In this document: piece by piece, positions 1 through 58,050 of the stretch
How positions within the stretch are numbered: position 1 is the stretch's first letter
Layout: each line of letters begins with the position of its first letter
DNA from: Amorphochlora amoebiformis
Taxonomy: Eukaryota; Cercozoa; Chlorarachniophyceae
Assembly: GCA_054601695.1 (NCBI GenBank)
Contig: BAAHQB010000062.1
Coordinates: 1-64,000, forward strand
Direction of reading: 5' to 3'
DNA: 64,000 nucleotides
Program-made: the position numbers and the translations under genes
Notes under the pieces: generated by a model
What the model was told of the DNA's origin: nothing
What the model saw: the letters and a program-made list of their open reading frames with translations, nothing else
The model's database searches: none

Positions 1-46
1 GGTATGTCAAATCACGACAACAACAAATAACCGATTTAGATAACAG

Positions 47-98
<52 letters not shown>

Positions 99-527
99 CA
101 TATATATATGCATACATTACATATATATATATAGATATATATATATATATATGTATATGTACATAATATATATGTATATATATATGTATATATATATATA
201 TTTATACATATATATACATATATATATTGTTACTACAAACTGCATCTATAGCTAAGGAGATGTATCGCGACAACGGTTGGATATAGCGCGACGAGTAGGT
301 CCAAAAGAGGAAATCAAGAATAGGAAGTATGACCACCACAGATAAATAAGTCATCCGTAATCATTCGTCATAATCCAAACGGACTTCAACCAACCTTGGA
401 CTACAAGAGTCATTGCCTTTTACAGGTAGGCTATACAGGCCTACCGGACGCTGCCTTAGCAATGTATACATTATATATGTATGTACATATATATATATAT
501 ATATATATATCTATATATATATTTATG

Positions 528-570
<43 letters not shown>

Positions 571-583
571 GTGCATCTACATA

Positions 584-617
<34 letters not shown>

Positions 618-632
618 TATATTTATACATAT

Positions 633-665
<33 letters not shown>

Positions 666-700
666 GTATATATAAAATATGTGTTACACGCAATATATAT

Positions 701-746
<46 letters not shown>

Positions 747-801
747 TGTATAAAATATGTATATCGATCCGTACAGAAGTATACATATAAATGTTACTCA
801 G
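1..801. repeat. TA-rich sequence with one solo-LTR-like unit; no exon seen
   Basis: Mostly (TA)n, interrupted by about 230 bp of complex sequence at 228-461 (listed separately). The first bases resemble a splice donor (GGTATGT), so the window may open at an exon edge. The Tyr/Ile-rich open frames here are repeat translations. Confidence 0.6.
228..461 (+). mobile_element. Solo-LTR-like element, copy 1
   Basis: A complex segment set directly in (TA)n. It starts TGTTAC and ends TTAGCA, so it has TG...CA ends. Near the 3' end it shares the block ATAATCCAAACGGAC with the element at 32300-32618, and has a comparable layout. No coding capacity. The solo-LTR reading is inferred from the ends and the repetition; strand is arbitrary. 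Confidence 0.5.
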
Positions 802-15457
<14,656 letters not shown>

Positions 15458-15673
15458 TTAATATTTTTTTTATGTCTATAATATATATGTATATACATAT
15501 ATATACATATATATACATACATATGACATATATAAAATCATAACTTGACCAGTAAATGTCATTCCGATAATTACCGTTCTTCGACTCATCAGATTTTAGC
15601 GTATTCGGTTCAAGAACTTATTACTGATTACAATGCTACGCTTACTAATATACATATATGCATACACACTATG

Positions 15674-15715
<42 letters not shown>

Positions 15716-15724
15716 ATATATATA

Positions 15725-15763
<39 letters not shown>

Positions 15764-15766
15764 CAA

Positions 15767-15811
<45 letters not shown>

Positions 15812-15844
15812 ATATATCACTCATGTATACCTACACACATATAT

Positions 15845-15905
<61 letters not shown>

Positions 15906-15996
15906 CATACATATATATATATATATATTGTTTATATATTATACATTATAAATATATATAAATATTATACCTATATATGCATATAAATATACATAC
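15458..15996. other. Spacer or unresolved exons downstream of the PH-domain gene
   Basis: After the proposed stop at 15457 the sequence is AT-rich, with a complex patch at 15545-15655. On the plus strand, 15595 onward reads [19 protein letters not shown] after a good acceptor and could be an alternative next exon. On the minus strand the same patch gives [13 protein letters not shown] in a phase that would follow the exon at 15997-16192. I cannot decide between these. The rest is (TA)n. Confidence 0.4.
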
Positions 15997-16192
15997 CTGT
16001 ATCAGCACAATGGATTCCGATGGAAATCCTTTGATCCGGCGCTATCTGTGTTCGCGATTCGAGAAGAGTCAAAGTGTAGTAGAAGTGAGTCGCGGATTGA
16101 GGATTCTTCAAATTGTGAGCAAGATATTCCACCAGAGTTGAATACTCCTCCGGCTGTAAGTCAGTAGTGATGGTCGATAGTACTCGAGCCAT
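15997..16192 (-). CDS. Possible first exon of a small unrecognised gene
   Basis: On the minus strand an ATG at 16192 opens a frame of 65 codons, up to a consensus donor (ACAG before GTATGT) at 15996. The product has helical stretches such as EEYSTLVEYLAHNLKNPQSA and THFYYTLTLLESRTQIAP. A CAG acceptor inside the frame at about 16153 could instead make this an internal exon. The plus strand is also open across the patch and has near-symmetric splice-like ends, so strand is not certain. No family recognised. It lies just beside the retroelement at 16316-18030. Confidence 0.35.
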
Positions 16193-16279
16193 TCAGCCGC
16201 AAGCAGCATGTACAATCTAAAAATTACTGGACATACATGAATGATATCATATGTACATAGTGACTGGTAAATTATATGC

Positions 16280-16315
<36 letters not shown>

Positions 16316-16317
<2 letters not shown>

Positions 16318-18030
16318 TAAGCGTAGTATAGTATAGTGAAGTACACTTAATGATAGATACGACCTCTGATATTTCGCCGACATAATATAAATAATTATTC
16401 GGTTCCGGCGGTTGTGCCAGATCCGAATTCGCAAATCTCGATATCTATTACGGTGTGGGCGGGCGGGTTAAGTGTACTTCACTATACTATACTACGCTTA
16501 CTATTATTCGCATTCCACTCCTGCTCCGGCTCCGGCTTCGGCTTCGCCTACGCCTACGCCGTCGTGTCGTCGTGTCATTTGTATAATTATCGCTTCGTAT
16601 CGTCGTCGTTCAGTCCACTTAATGATATGTCGTCGTTAGCATATATTTAGTTATGAGCGCGAGAGGTGTCTCTCGAGTGCGATGGGTATGAGGTATAGGG
16701 CCGGCCGAACTGTCTTCCTGGTTGTTGGTTGTATTGCTGGTTATCGCGTGGGCCGTGAAAAGGTCTTGTGTTTCCTCGGGGCTCGTATTGGTGGGTTCGA
16801 TGTTGCCACGGAGTATATCGCGTATGTCCGCGTCCTCGTTCGCGTATACGTTCTTGCCGGGCCCTGGTTAGTTGCGTGTCCAGTTGTGCCGCGGCGAGTA
16901 TGGCTTTCTCTTCAGAATTGGGCGCGATGGGGGACCTGTTTGTTCCAGGCTTGATTGCGTGGGGCGCGACAGTTCGGGCACAATGATGTTTATATTGTTG
17001 TAGCGCCCGTGCTTGTATATTGGATATTGTGAGTATGGCGAAAGCGGCGTCTTGTAGCACTTTTTTTTACTAGGCGGCTTCTTGTCCTCTTTCAGTTGTT
17101 CGAGTTGAACGTAGGTTCGGACTGCAGCCGCGTAAGCGAGGTTGGTGCTTGCCCATGTATCTTCGAATTGTTCTTTGAAAGCTCGGGGGCCAAGGCCTTT
17201 CGCAAGTGGTTCTAGGTTGCCAGGAATAGGGCCGCGCGGGAGTGTGTTGTATATTGGGTATCTCTCTTTGAGGGCGGAGAAAGTAGCAGGGTCGATGCTC
17301 TTGAAATCATGTGGTTCCAGTATCATGTGTCCGTCTTCCTTTTTGTGAAACTTCGCCCGAGTGAGAGCCTGTGCATTCTGCGTGAATTCGTCGAGCGGTC
17401 GACTTTTCCCGTCCATATCGAGGCAGCTCTGGCGGACGTGGTATGTGTAGCCAGATATGTGGGTATTATGTAGAGGAGAGAGGTCGGCGGTTCACGCCGA
17501 AGAATATCTAGATGTATCTGTAGGATAGAATGTTGATTAAGTGAGTATATCCGTATACGCCTGTGGTCGGTGCCGGCGGCGTTGCAAGGGTTCGAACAGG
17601 CCTGTGGTCGGTGCCGGTGGCTGTCGAATATGGCCCGAGAATATCTCTGGGCTTCGACCGGGATGTATATAGGTCGATCGGACTTAGTCCTGGGAATAGT
17701 GAGCAGACGAGCTCGGAATGTAGTGTACCGCAGGGGAACGAAATGACGTGGGAGGCCCGCGAGCGGTTATAAGGGGGGGGGGGGAGGCGAGATACTCGCG
17801 TCCTTGACGCCCGTGAACCAGTGCGCCGGCGAATTCGAGATCTGGCACAACCGCCGGAACCGAATAATTATTTATATTATGTCGGCGAAATATCAGAGGT
17901 CGTATCTATCATTAAGTGGACTGAACGACGACGATACGAAGCGATAATTATACAAATGACACGACGACACGACGGCGTAGGCGTAGGCGAAGCCGAAGCC
18001 GGAGCCGGAGCAGGAGTGGAATGCGAATAA
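16316..18030 (-). mobile_element. Degenerate retroelement with gag-like frames and permuted inverted terminal segments
   Basis: GC-rich sequence unlike its surroundings. Segment A (16504-16627) recurs inverted at about 17912-18030, and segment B (about 16343-16432) recurs inverted at about 17829-17920. On the left the order is B then A; the reverse complement of the right end reads A then B, so the repeat is permuted. A further 35 bp inverted pair lies at 16316-16350 and 16468-16502. Between the ends two overlapping minus-strand frames encode hydrophilic, Gln/Arg/Pro-rich, gag-like protein. No reverse transcriptase, RNase H or recombinase is present. Split or permuted repeats are known in DIRS/Ngaro-type elements, but a rearranged LTR element or a composite of nested insertions is also possible. 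Confidence 0.55.
16647..17416 (-). pseudogene. Gag-like open frames of the retroelement, joined across an A8 run
   Basis: An ATG at 17416 opens a frame (MDGKSRPLDEFTQNAQALTR onward) that runs to 16868. From about 17060 a second frame continues to a stop at 16647 with a basic, Gln/Asn/Arg/Pro-rich tail. The frames overlap at an A8 run (T8 at 17061-17068 on the plus strand), where a shift would join them. A third frame at the junction holds CPNCRAPRNQAW, a possible remnant of a Cys-rich knuckle. It resembles retroelement gag in composition only; no family is assigned. The frame break may be decay or programmed slippage. Confidence 0.45.
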
Positions 18031-24045
<6,015 letters not shown>

Positions 24046-25128
24046 CGGATGCTTCCGGGGTCGGACAAGGCCCCCCTTTTTACGTCCTTCGAGTCCCCGG
24101 GATTCTCTTGGGTACTGACGGAGAAATTAAAAACGCGGATCGATGTGATGGGTTTGACCGTATTTCAAATAAATTTAAAATGATTTGGTTTTGTGGTATT
24201 AATTTTCTCCTGATATTTCACGGAAGGAATGGTCCGAATGTCGGCGAATGGTGTCATTCACTTTTCATTTTTCACAATATTACCCAAAAATATATTCCAA
24301 CCTTTAAGACTCGGATGTGTTTGGAATACAGGCTTATTTCCCCCAAACTAATCCAATGAGAAGAGTATCCCAAACAATGGTGCTCGAGACAGCATGCAGG
24401 CAGGGTCGCACCCCAAATTCTCGACATGTGTTGGATGTTCTCAGCTAGCGCTAGGTACGATAGATAACAAAAAATCTTGCGACAAACCTACATGAGCTTT
24501 AGCCGTCGGACATATGTGCCACGTGAGGTGTAAGTGCGTGCCTCGGAGAAACCAATCGCAACTTCGGCGATGAAAAGCTTTCGTGTCCCATTCCTATCTC
24601 TACGTCGATTTCATCGCTAATCTAGAATTTCCTATGCAGGCTGATTTCGTTCGTGAACAAAGAGCACGGACAAATCCCAATTTTTGTGCCATCGCCGTTC
24701 CATGCAATGATTATTGTCCAGATCAAGATTTCCCTTGGATGGTAGTCCGCCCACGATGCTAACAGTGTGTAAAATTGGAGTCTTCTACAGCTATATATGT
24801 GCACTCCAACATGAGCCGAAATTTACAAACGATAAACAGATTCTCAGACTCATGATCCGACCTAATTGTCCGGTATGCTATTACGCCGTAGAATCAAACT
24901 TGCGGTAGAACTAGTAGTACGTATATGTTGCCACATATTACACGTGTAAAACAGTGTAGATTATTCAAGAGTTAAAGTATCTTAGTAATATTATGAGAGA
25001 AACGTGCGTTATACATATAACAACCGCGCGCACACGACGAGTGTAGGTACTTCGGGATTGATGAAACAATCTCGTCGTACGTAGAGGCTTGACTAGACGG
25101 AGAAATGATATGGTAAAGCTCCACAAGA
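24046..25128. promoter_or_regulatory. Repeat-free spacer holding the bZIP 5' region
   Basis: About 1.1 kb of complex sequence, without TA tracts, between the bZIP start codon and the stop of the next minus-strand gene. It should contain the bZIP promoter and 5' UTR and the 3' UTR of the upstream gene. The plus-strand frames here (for example 23988-24359 and 24714-24908) lack partner exons, and I do not call them genes. No core element was identified. Confidence 0.5.
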
Positions 25129-26235
25129 TTAGACGAGGATGTTAGCGCAGCCAGCTGCCTTCTTGAGCGGGCGTGGACAGCGTATTAAACCGTCCCATTT
25201 ACGTTTGCGCGAATGGGAGGCTGACGGATCCTGGTTGGATAGCGCGATGTCCTCTCGCATCTGCACACGGGCAGTCTTAGCATCGCTCTCACTGTTGGAA
25301 TCCTCAGATACAGGCTCGTACTCCTCGGAGATGTCGTCCTCAGCAACCACGGAGGAAGAGTACACGATTCCGCCAGCGTTGGTCTCGAGGGATTCATCAG
25401 TCTCCTCGAATGGGTCCAAAAGTTCTTCGGGATCGGACTCAGAGCTAGAGGAGTGGTTATCGTCGTCCGGTTCGTTTACAATCTTGAGATCCAACTTGTG
25501 AAGCGGTGCGAAGGACTTGCTCTCGAGTTTACCGCTCGCGAACCGCAAGCATGACGGCGTATCGTTCTGCGGCCGGGACATCAGGTCGGTTAGGTTGAGC
25601 GTAAAGCCTTCCTCACTAATTTGGCCGGCCTGAACCACAAAGAGAAATGTCTTATCAGCCTCGACCACATCCAGCCGCAGGGGCTAGAGAAATTGGCGCC
25701 AACTAAAGCAGAATTCATGGATGTGGATTACCTCGTTGCGAATAAAGGTGACCAGTCGCTTCCTCCTTTCCCTCTCGCTTTCCATATTACCACATTGCAT
25801 GTTGCCTGGGAATACGTAGCTTCGGTTCCAAGGTACACTCTCTCGCTGGCGAATGGGCTACCAGCGAAGAAGAAACTGGATAGTCTCGCTTGGAAAAGCG
25901 GGGGGTTCGACTTCGGGGACACGGATCATAGGGCGTTACTAACAGTGGGCGTCAGTGCCCGTCTGTGGCGGTTAGCAACGGCAAGTTCTTTTACCCTCTA
26001 AAACCTTATCCACCAATCGATGCAAAATATCGCTCAAAGCAACTGTGCGGCTTCGTTCTTGGTTTACCGTACCGAACGAACTAAGAGCCGCCGGTGGCAC
26101 GGTGCGCGGGGAAGATTTAACCCGCCGTGCCCTACTTCTTGCCAAGCCCAGTCGCGGAAGGAAAATGCTCAGGAGCCCACGGGGTACACATCGTCGTCGT
26201 GTAATGGTCGAAGTCATTGCGGCACAGGAGAGCAT
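25129..26235 (-). CDS. Unrecognised acidic protein with basic N terminus, 3 exons
   Basis: Minus-strand exons 26235-26005, 25857-25732 and 25629-25129 (TAA) are all in phase 0 and give 285 residues from the ATG at 26235; an in-frame ATG follows six codons later. The first 45 residues are Arg-rich with hydrophobic patches (RGLLSIFLPRLGLARSRARR), compatible with an organelle presequence. The middle reads SVPWNRSYVFPGNMQCG, then ESERERRKRLVTFIRNEAGQ and SEEGFTLNLTDLMSRPQND. The last third is a Ser/Asp/Glu-rich acidic stretch (ESDPEELLDPFEETDESLE) followed by a basic patch SRKRKWDGLIRCPRPLKK that could be a nuclear localisation signal. I recognise no domain. Introns are short (about 100-150 nt) and lack TA repeats, unlike the neighbours. 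The bZIP gene lies downstream on the same strand. The plus strand is also open over exon 1. Confidence 0.6.
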
Positions 26236-26430
26236 TCCACCGGCTGCCTTCTAGATCGGCTGGATTCCGATGCTAGCTTGCTCGTGCATGATCTAGACAT
26301 TACCAAATAATCATATCTTTGCTGTCAACGAACACGCGCGGACGTAAGGCTGGAATTAGTTCGTCCCTCGATATATTGCTTTGGTTTAGTGCAGATATGA
26401 TACAAAAAACATATAAATATATAACATTAC

Positions 26431-26505
<75 letters not shown>

Positions 26506-26598
26506 AATATGTATATGTATATATATATATATATAATATATAATTATATTATATATGTATATATATATATATATTTATTTATTTATTTATTTATACAA

Positions 26599-26631
<33 letters not shown>

Positions 26632-26877
26632 ATATATAAACATTACATTTATGTATATATATATATATATATTTATATAAATATATATATATATATATTT
26701 ACATATTATACATATGTATAATTATTATAATAACATTATAATATTAAATTATATGATTTATAATTAAACATAATTATATAAATAAATAAATATACAAATA
26801 TATATGTGTATATTGTATGTATGTATATATGTGTATAATATGTGTATAATTATATGTGTGTATATGTATATGAAAGG

Positions 26878-26922
<45 letters not shown>

Positions 26923-26966
26923 CCCCAACCCTAACCCTAACCCTAACCCTAACCCTAACCCTAACC

Positions 26967-27015
<49 letters not shown>

Positions 27016-27064
27016 ACAAAAAAATATAATATTATAATTATAATATTATATATACATATATACA

Positions 27065-27107
<43 letters not shown>

Positions 27108-27683
27108 GAGGAATACTAGATTAAGTTATATAACGAATAGTAACGATCTTAATAATCTAAGCTTTTACATACATTATACACTACCCGATGATGAATCACT
27201 GATGATATACACCGTATTCATGATGATATTATATTTAAAAAATAAATTATGATAATAAAACTAGATATTAAATAATAAATATATCTATGTGTGCGTAAAC
27301 ATTTTCATAACTCATGATTCTCTGGATATTGTAACGACATGTGTACATACGTATGATCATGACATATGAAATTTTTTATGCTTCAAGATTTTAATATGTC
27401 ATTGAAAAAACTATATCTAGTCATAGTTTCTATTCAATCTAGAATGTATATATTTTATATCGTATATATATATATAATCATATTAAAAAAAATTTTACAC
27501 ATCGATATTTGGAAATGAATATACCATGGTATAAAATAGAATTACATAAATTCATTCATTTTAACTAGATTAAGTAACTTTCAAATAACATGGGAAATTG
27601 AATGTTAAGTTCAGTCTTTGGCACAACCGATTTGTGCCATCTGCAAGTATCGATTGCACTCACGTGCGCACGACATCCGATAG
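26236..27683. other. Spacer: TA repeats, telomere-like array, AT-rich sequence
   Basis: 26400-27105 is TA-rich and contains an interstitial CCCTAA array (listed separately). 27106-27600 is AT-rich complex sequence without convincing exons. The TMEM43-like gene ends at 27684. Confidence 0.6.
26921..26968 (+). repeat. Interstitial telomere-like (CCCTAA)n array
   Basis: About seven CCCTAA units, with CCCC variants at both edges, set inside a (TA)n tract. CCCTAA/TTAGGG is the telomere repeat of many eukaryotes, including stramenopiles. The array is internal and flanked by ordinary sequence on both sides. Confidence 0.9.
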
Positions 27684-43675
<15,992 letters not shown>

Positions 43676-43774
43676 TCGGGTGTGCGGGATATGTTGAACA
43701 GATCCGGATATTAGGTAGTTTTACTTGAACGAAATATTAAGAAAGGAATCTTCGCAAATATCTTCTCGGCTGAA
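43676..43774. promoter_or_regulatory. Compact divergent promoter gap between TMEM43-like and GH18 genes
   Basis: Only 99 bp separate the two start codons, which point away from each other. The gap is complex sequence free of TA tracts. It must hold both 5' UTRs and any core promoter elements, unless one start lies further inside. No TATA or CCAAT motif can be assigned with confidence. Confidence 0.6.
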
Positions 43775-54096
<10,322 letters not shown>

Positions 54097-54671
54097 TTGT
54101 GGCGTAATCTAATTAAGTTACTACCTGTCTCATGTATCTAGTGTATCGGATGCTACCGGCCATTTATCTTACAATTGCATATGATTTCAAAGTTTATATA
54201 TATATATATCTGCAGCTGTAGATGGTATCGTGATCGACAATATTCGATATTCAATGATAGTAAGATCCTATTCAGACAGAATTTTGGTCCAAATCTGGCG
54301 TATCGGTGGTGTCATGACCTAGATGACTACAGATTTACTAGATTTACCAATTTGAGAACGAATCACTGTACGATCAAGTCAATCTGCCTCTCTATTACTA
54401 GTCTATGATCCTGGCGGCTGAGTGAATCATAGGAATCGGTACACATGTAGTCTAGAGAGTGCTTTAACTCAGTCTAGTCAGTCTAGTCAGTACTACGTAG
54501 CATCAAATTGAAATGCGAGTTAATTATATTTTTTAACTCAAGCTAGCACTAGTAGCAACTGAGTTCAACGTTAACTTATTAACTAGATTAAAGTGGCATG
54601 TCCATCGCGATCGATGAAATGCTACTATCATCAGATTGACAATGTTTCACTCTAGCTTACTAGTAGCCTGT
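54097..54671. other. Convergent 3' spacer between GH18 and fibrillin-like genes
   Basis: Complex AT-rich sequence with a short AGTCTAGTC tandem near 54470-54495 and one TA tract at 54195. It presumably holds both 3' UTRs. No exon was recognised. Confidence 0.6.
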
Positions 54672-55048
54672 TCACACCAGAATCTGACCAGATAGAAATT
54701 GAGTGAAGTCCATTGATCCAGAGGCTTGCCCGAGCTTCAGCCCTAGATCTAGTAGATACCGGTGGAACCCAACTAGCCTAAATTCTTTCTCATCTGATAT
54801 CAATTGGAGAGCCTTTGGTACGTACAGCCACGAAGACAGAACCCTTATCACCACGACCGACTCGGAAATCTTCGTCGAGATACGTAGTTTCCACCCACCC
54901 CTGAAGTTAAACTGATTGTTTACGCACCTCTTAAATATGATATAAATATATCTAGACATCCATCGACATATTATATTCTAAAATTTGTATGCACATGTAC
55001 ATATCGTTTATATTTACCACTACTCGTACTTACATATATACACACTTA

Positions 55049-55088
<40 letters not shown>

Positions 55089-55168
55089 TATATACATAAC
55101 ATGTTCATAATGTGTTCCTAATACACATATACATTGTTCGTATATGTATATGTATTAAAAATATATAT

Positions 55169-55200
<32 letters not shown>

Positions 55201-55296
55201 GTATAATATATAATATACGCTACATATACGTATAGATACCAACACATTATATAATATATATATATTATATATGTATATATATATATATTATATATA

Positions 55297-55329
<33 letters not shown>

Positions 55330-55385
55330 AATATATAATATACGCTACATACACGTATAGATACCAACATGTTATATTTATACAT

Positions 55386-55444
<59 letters not shown>

Positions 55445-55769
55445 ATATATGTATATATATATATATATTTTATATATATATGTATATATACATGTATTCA
55501 TGTATTTAAATATTGAATGTATATATATATATATGCTTATACTTATGTATATAAATACTTAGCACATATATACGTGTACATATTACATATTTGTACATAT
55601 ATATATATATATATACATATTTATATATGAATACTGATTTAATATTTGCCTGAGGGCGAATCCAATCCAATGGTACGCGAATCTTACCTAGGCCTTCAAC
55701 CTCGTAAAAAAACGGTATGCAATACGTGTTTGTATTCCACTATATTTATGAACAGGTACGTATTAAATA

Positions 55770-55815
<46 letters not shown>

Positions 55816-56089
55816 ATACATGTACATATATGGATAATAGTATTATAATAGCATATAAATGTACATATAAAGATGAACATAATAAATACATGCTTTTTAT
55901 AATCTAGAACATGTATATATATATATATATACATACATACATACGTACATATATATATATATATTATATACATATACATGCACGGATAATAATTTTGAAA
56001 TAGCATCCAAATGTATGCATAAAGATGTACGTAATACAAACACACATATACTCTTGTATAATATATATATTTATATACATTTATATATT

Positions 56090-56124
<35 letters not shown>

Positions 56125-56157
56125 GTATATATGTATATACGTGTGTATACATGTAAG

Positions 56158-56195
<38 letters not shown>

Positions 56196-56862
56196 TGTTT
56201 ACGTGCGTATATATGTAAATACACATATACATATATATATATATATATATTATATTGTATACATTATCACATTGAAGATTTACACACACCTGTATATCAA
56301 CACATTCGAAGGTGACGTCAACACGGGTACGCTCTTCTGCACTTGTCTTCGACTCAGCTATTAAACAGCTACAAACATACCAGAAATATGTTTACAAATA
56401 TTAATTTGTTACATTTGAAACCGTAGATGTATATAATATACATACAAACATATAAACATATTTATATGCATGTATATATTATATATATATATAAATATAT
56501 ATACATATTCAAGAAATACATGACATCCTACGAAGAGAAAGAAATAGAGGAAAGCGAGTGAGCAGGAGCTTGAGAAACCTCTCAAGAGAGACTTGAGAGA
56601 GAGAGAGAAGAGAAAGCTAGAATGAAGCTGAATGAGTGTCGTACCGTCCCTTAATGTTGAGGAATCCAGGGCGGCCGAGGAGCGAGAACTTTGCGAGGTT
56701 CTGAATCTTGCCTGTCGGGGTGTTGATCTCCTGGAATTCACCTGGAATTAAAGGATAATATTCATACGTCTTTGTACATGTACATTTACAACGTGCATGT
56801 GTATGCACAAAGAATATATATGTATACATAAATATAAAAATATGCATATATAAATATAATAT

Positions 56863-56899
<37 letters not shown>

Positions 56900-57101
56900 G
56901 TAGTAATTGAGATTCTAGATTGCATAGTCGACAATACACCGGAAGTGGTAACTACGAGATCATGATGGATAGACTGAGTACCAGAAATAGGAATGGTAAG
57001 CCAAACCGTTACGCTAACAATGCATATATACGTCTGCAAACAGATACATATATATATATATATATATGTAACATTGTTTCGTACACACACATAAATACAT
57101 A

Positions 57102-57143
<42 letters not shown>

Positions 57144-57565
57144 TATAATATATATAGAGTATTGTTTACATGTGAATATATGAATCTATAACATTATGTG
57201 TATTTATATTATATATATATACATACATATATATGTATAGATTATATTTATACATTTATATGTATGTGTTTATGTATGTGAAACACAGGGAGATGGAGGG
57301 AAATGAGATAGGGTAGTTGTTTCCGGGAGGAAATTAGGGAGGATTGGAGGATGTGGGGGCGGAAGGAAGTTGGTTGACAGAGGGTGGAGGTAGGGGAAGG
57401 AGGAAGATAGAGAGAGCGGGAGATAAAATAAACCTTTTCCTTGGATGATCCCGCGAGTGATTGGCTTGAACAATGCCTGGTTACATAAGAATCATTTTCT
57501 TATGTATGTTTGAGTATTTAAGTATAAACACATATACATAATATATATATATATATACATATGTA

Positions 57566-57608
<43 letters not shown>

Positions 57609-57666
57609 TATGTATAATTTACATAATATATATGTATATATTATATGTATATGTATAATATATATA

Positions 57667-57712
<46 letters not shown>

Positions 57713-57716
57713 TCGC

Positions 57717-57772
<56 letters not shown>

Positions 57773-57784
57773 TAATATATATAT

Positions 57785-57817
<33 letters not shown>

Positions 57818-57823
57818 GCATAC

Positions 57824-57869
<46 letters not shown>

Positions 57870-57880
57870 CATATACATAC

Positions 57881-57919
<39 letters not shown>

Positions 57920-57969
57920 TGTATGTATACATATGTATATAATACATCTGTATGTATGTATATATATTT

Positions 57970-58002
<33 letters not shown>

Positions 58003-58010
58003 GCGTGTAC

Positions 58011-58050
<40 letters not shown>

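Noticed and set aside
396-712. Open frames of alternating Tyr/Ile, Val/Cys or His/Thr codons, here and throughout the window
   Set aside because: They are translations of (TA)n, (TG)n and (CA)n repeats, appear on both strands in several frames and have no splice-consistent partners.
26045-26310. Plus-strand frames over the first exon of the acidic-protein gene, one slightly resembling a basic histone tail
   Set aside because: The minus strand gives three exons in phase with good splice sites and a stop. The plus-strand frames have no partner exons and no true family match.
54703-54915. Plus-strand frame ending in SFHPPLKLN
   Set aside because: It mirrors the minus-strand last exon of the fibrillin-like gene, which is in phase with the preceding exons. 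It has no acceptor-supported start of its own.
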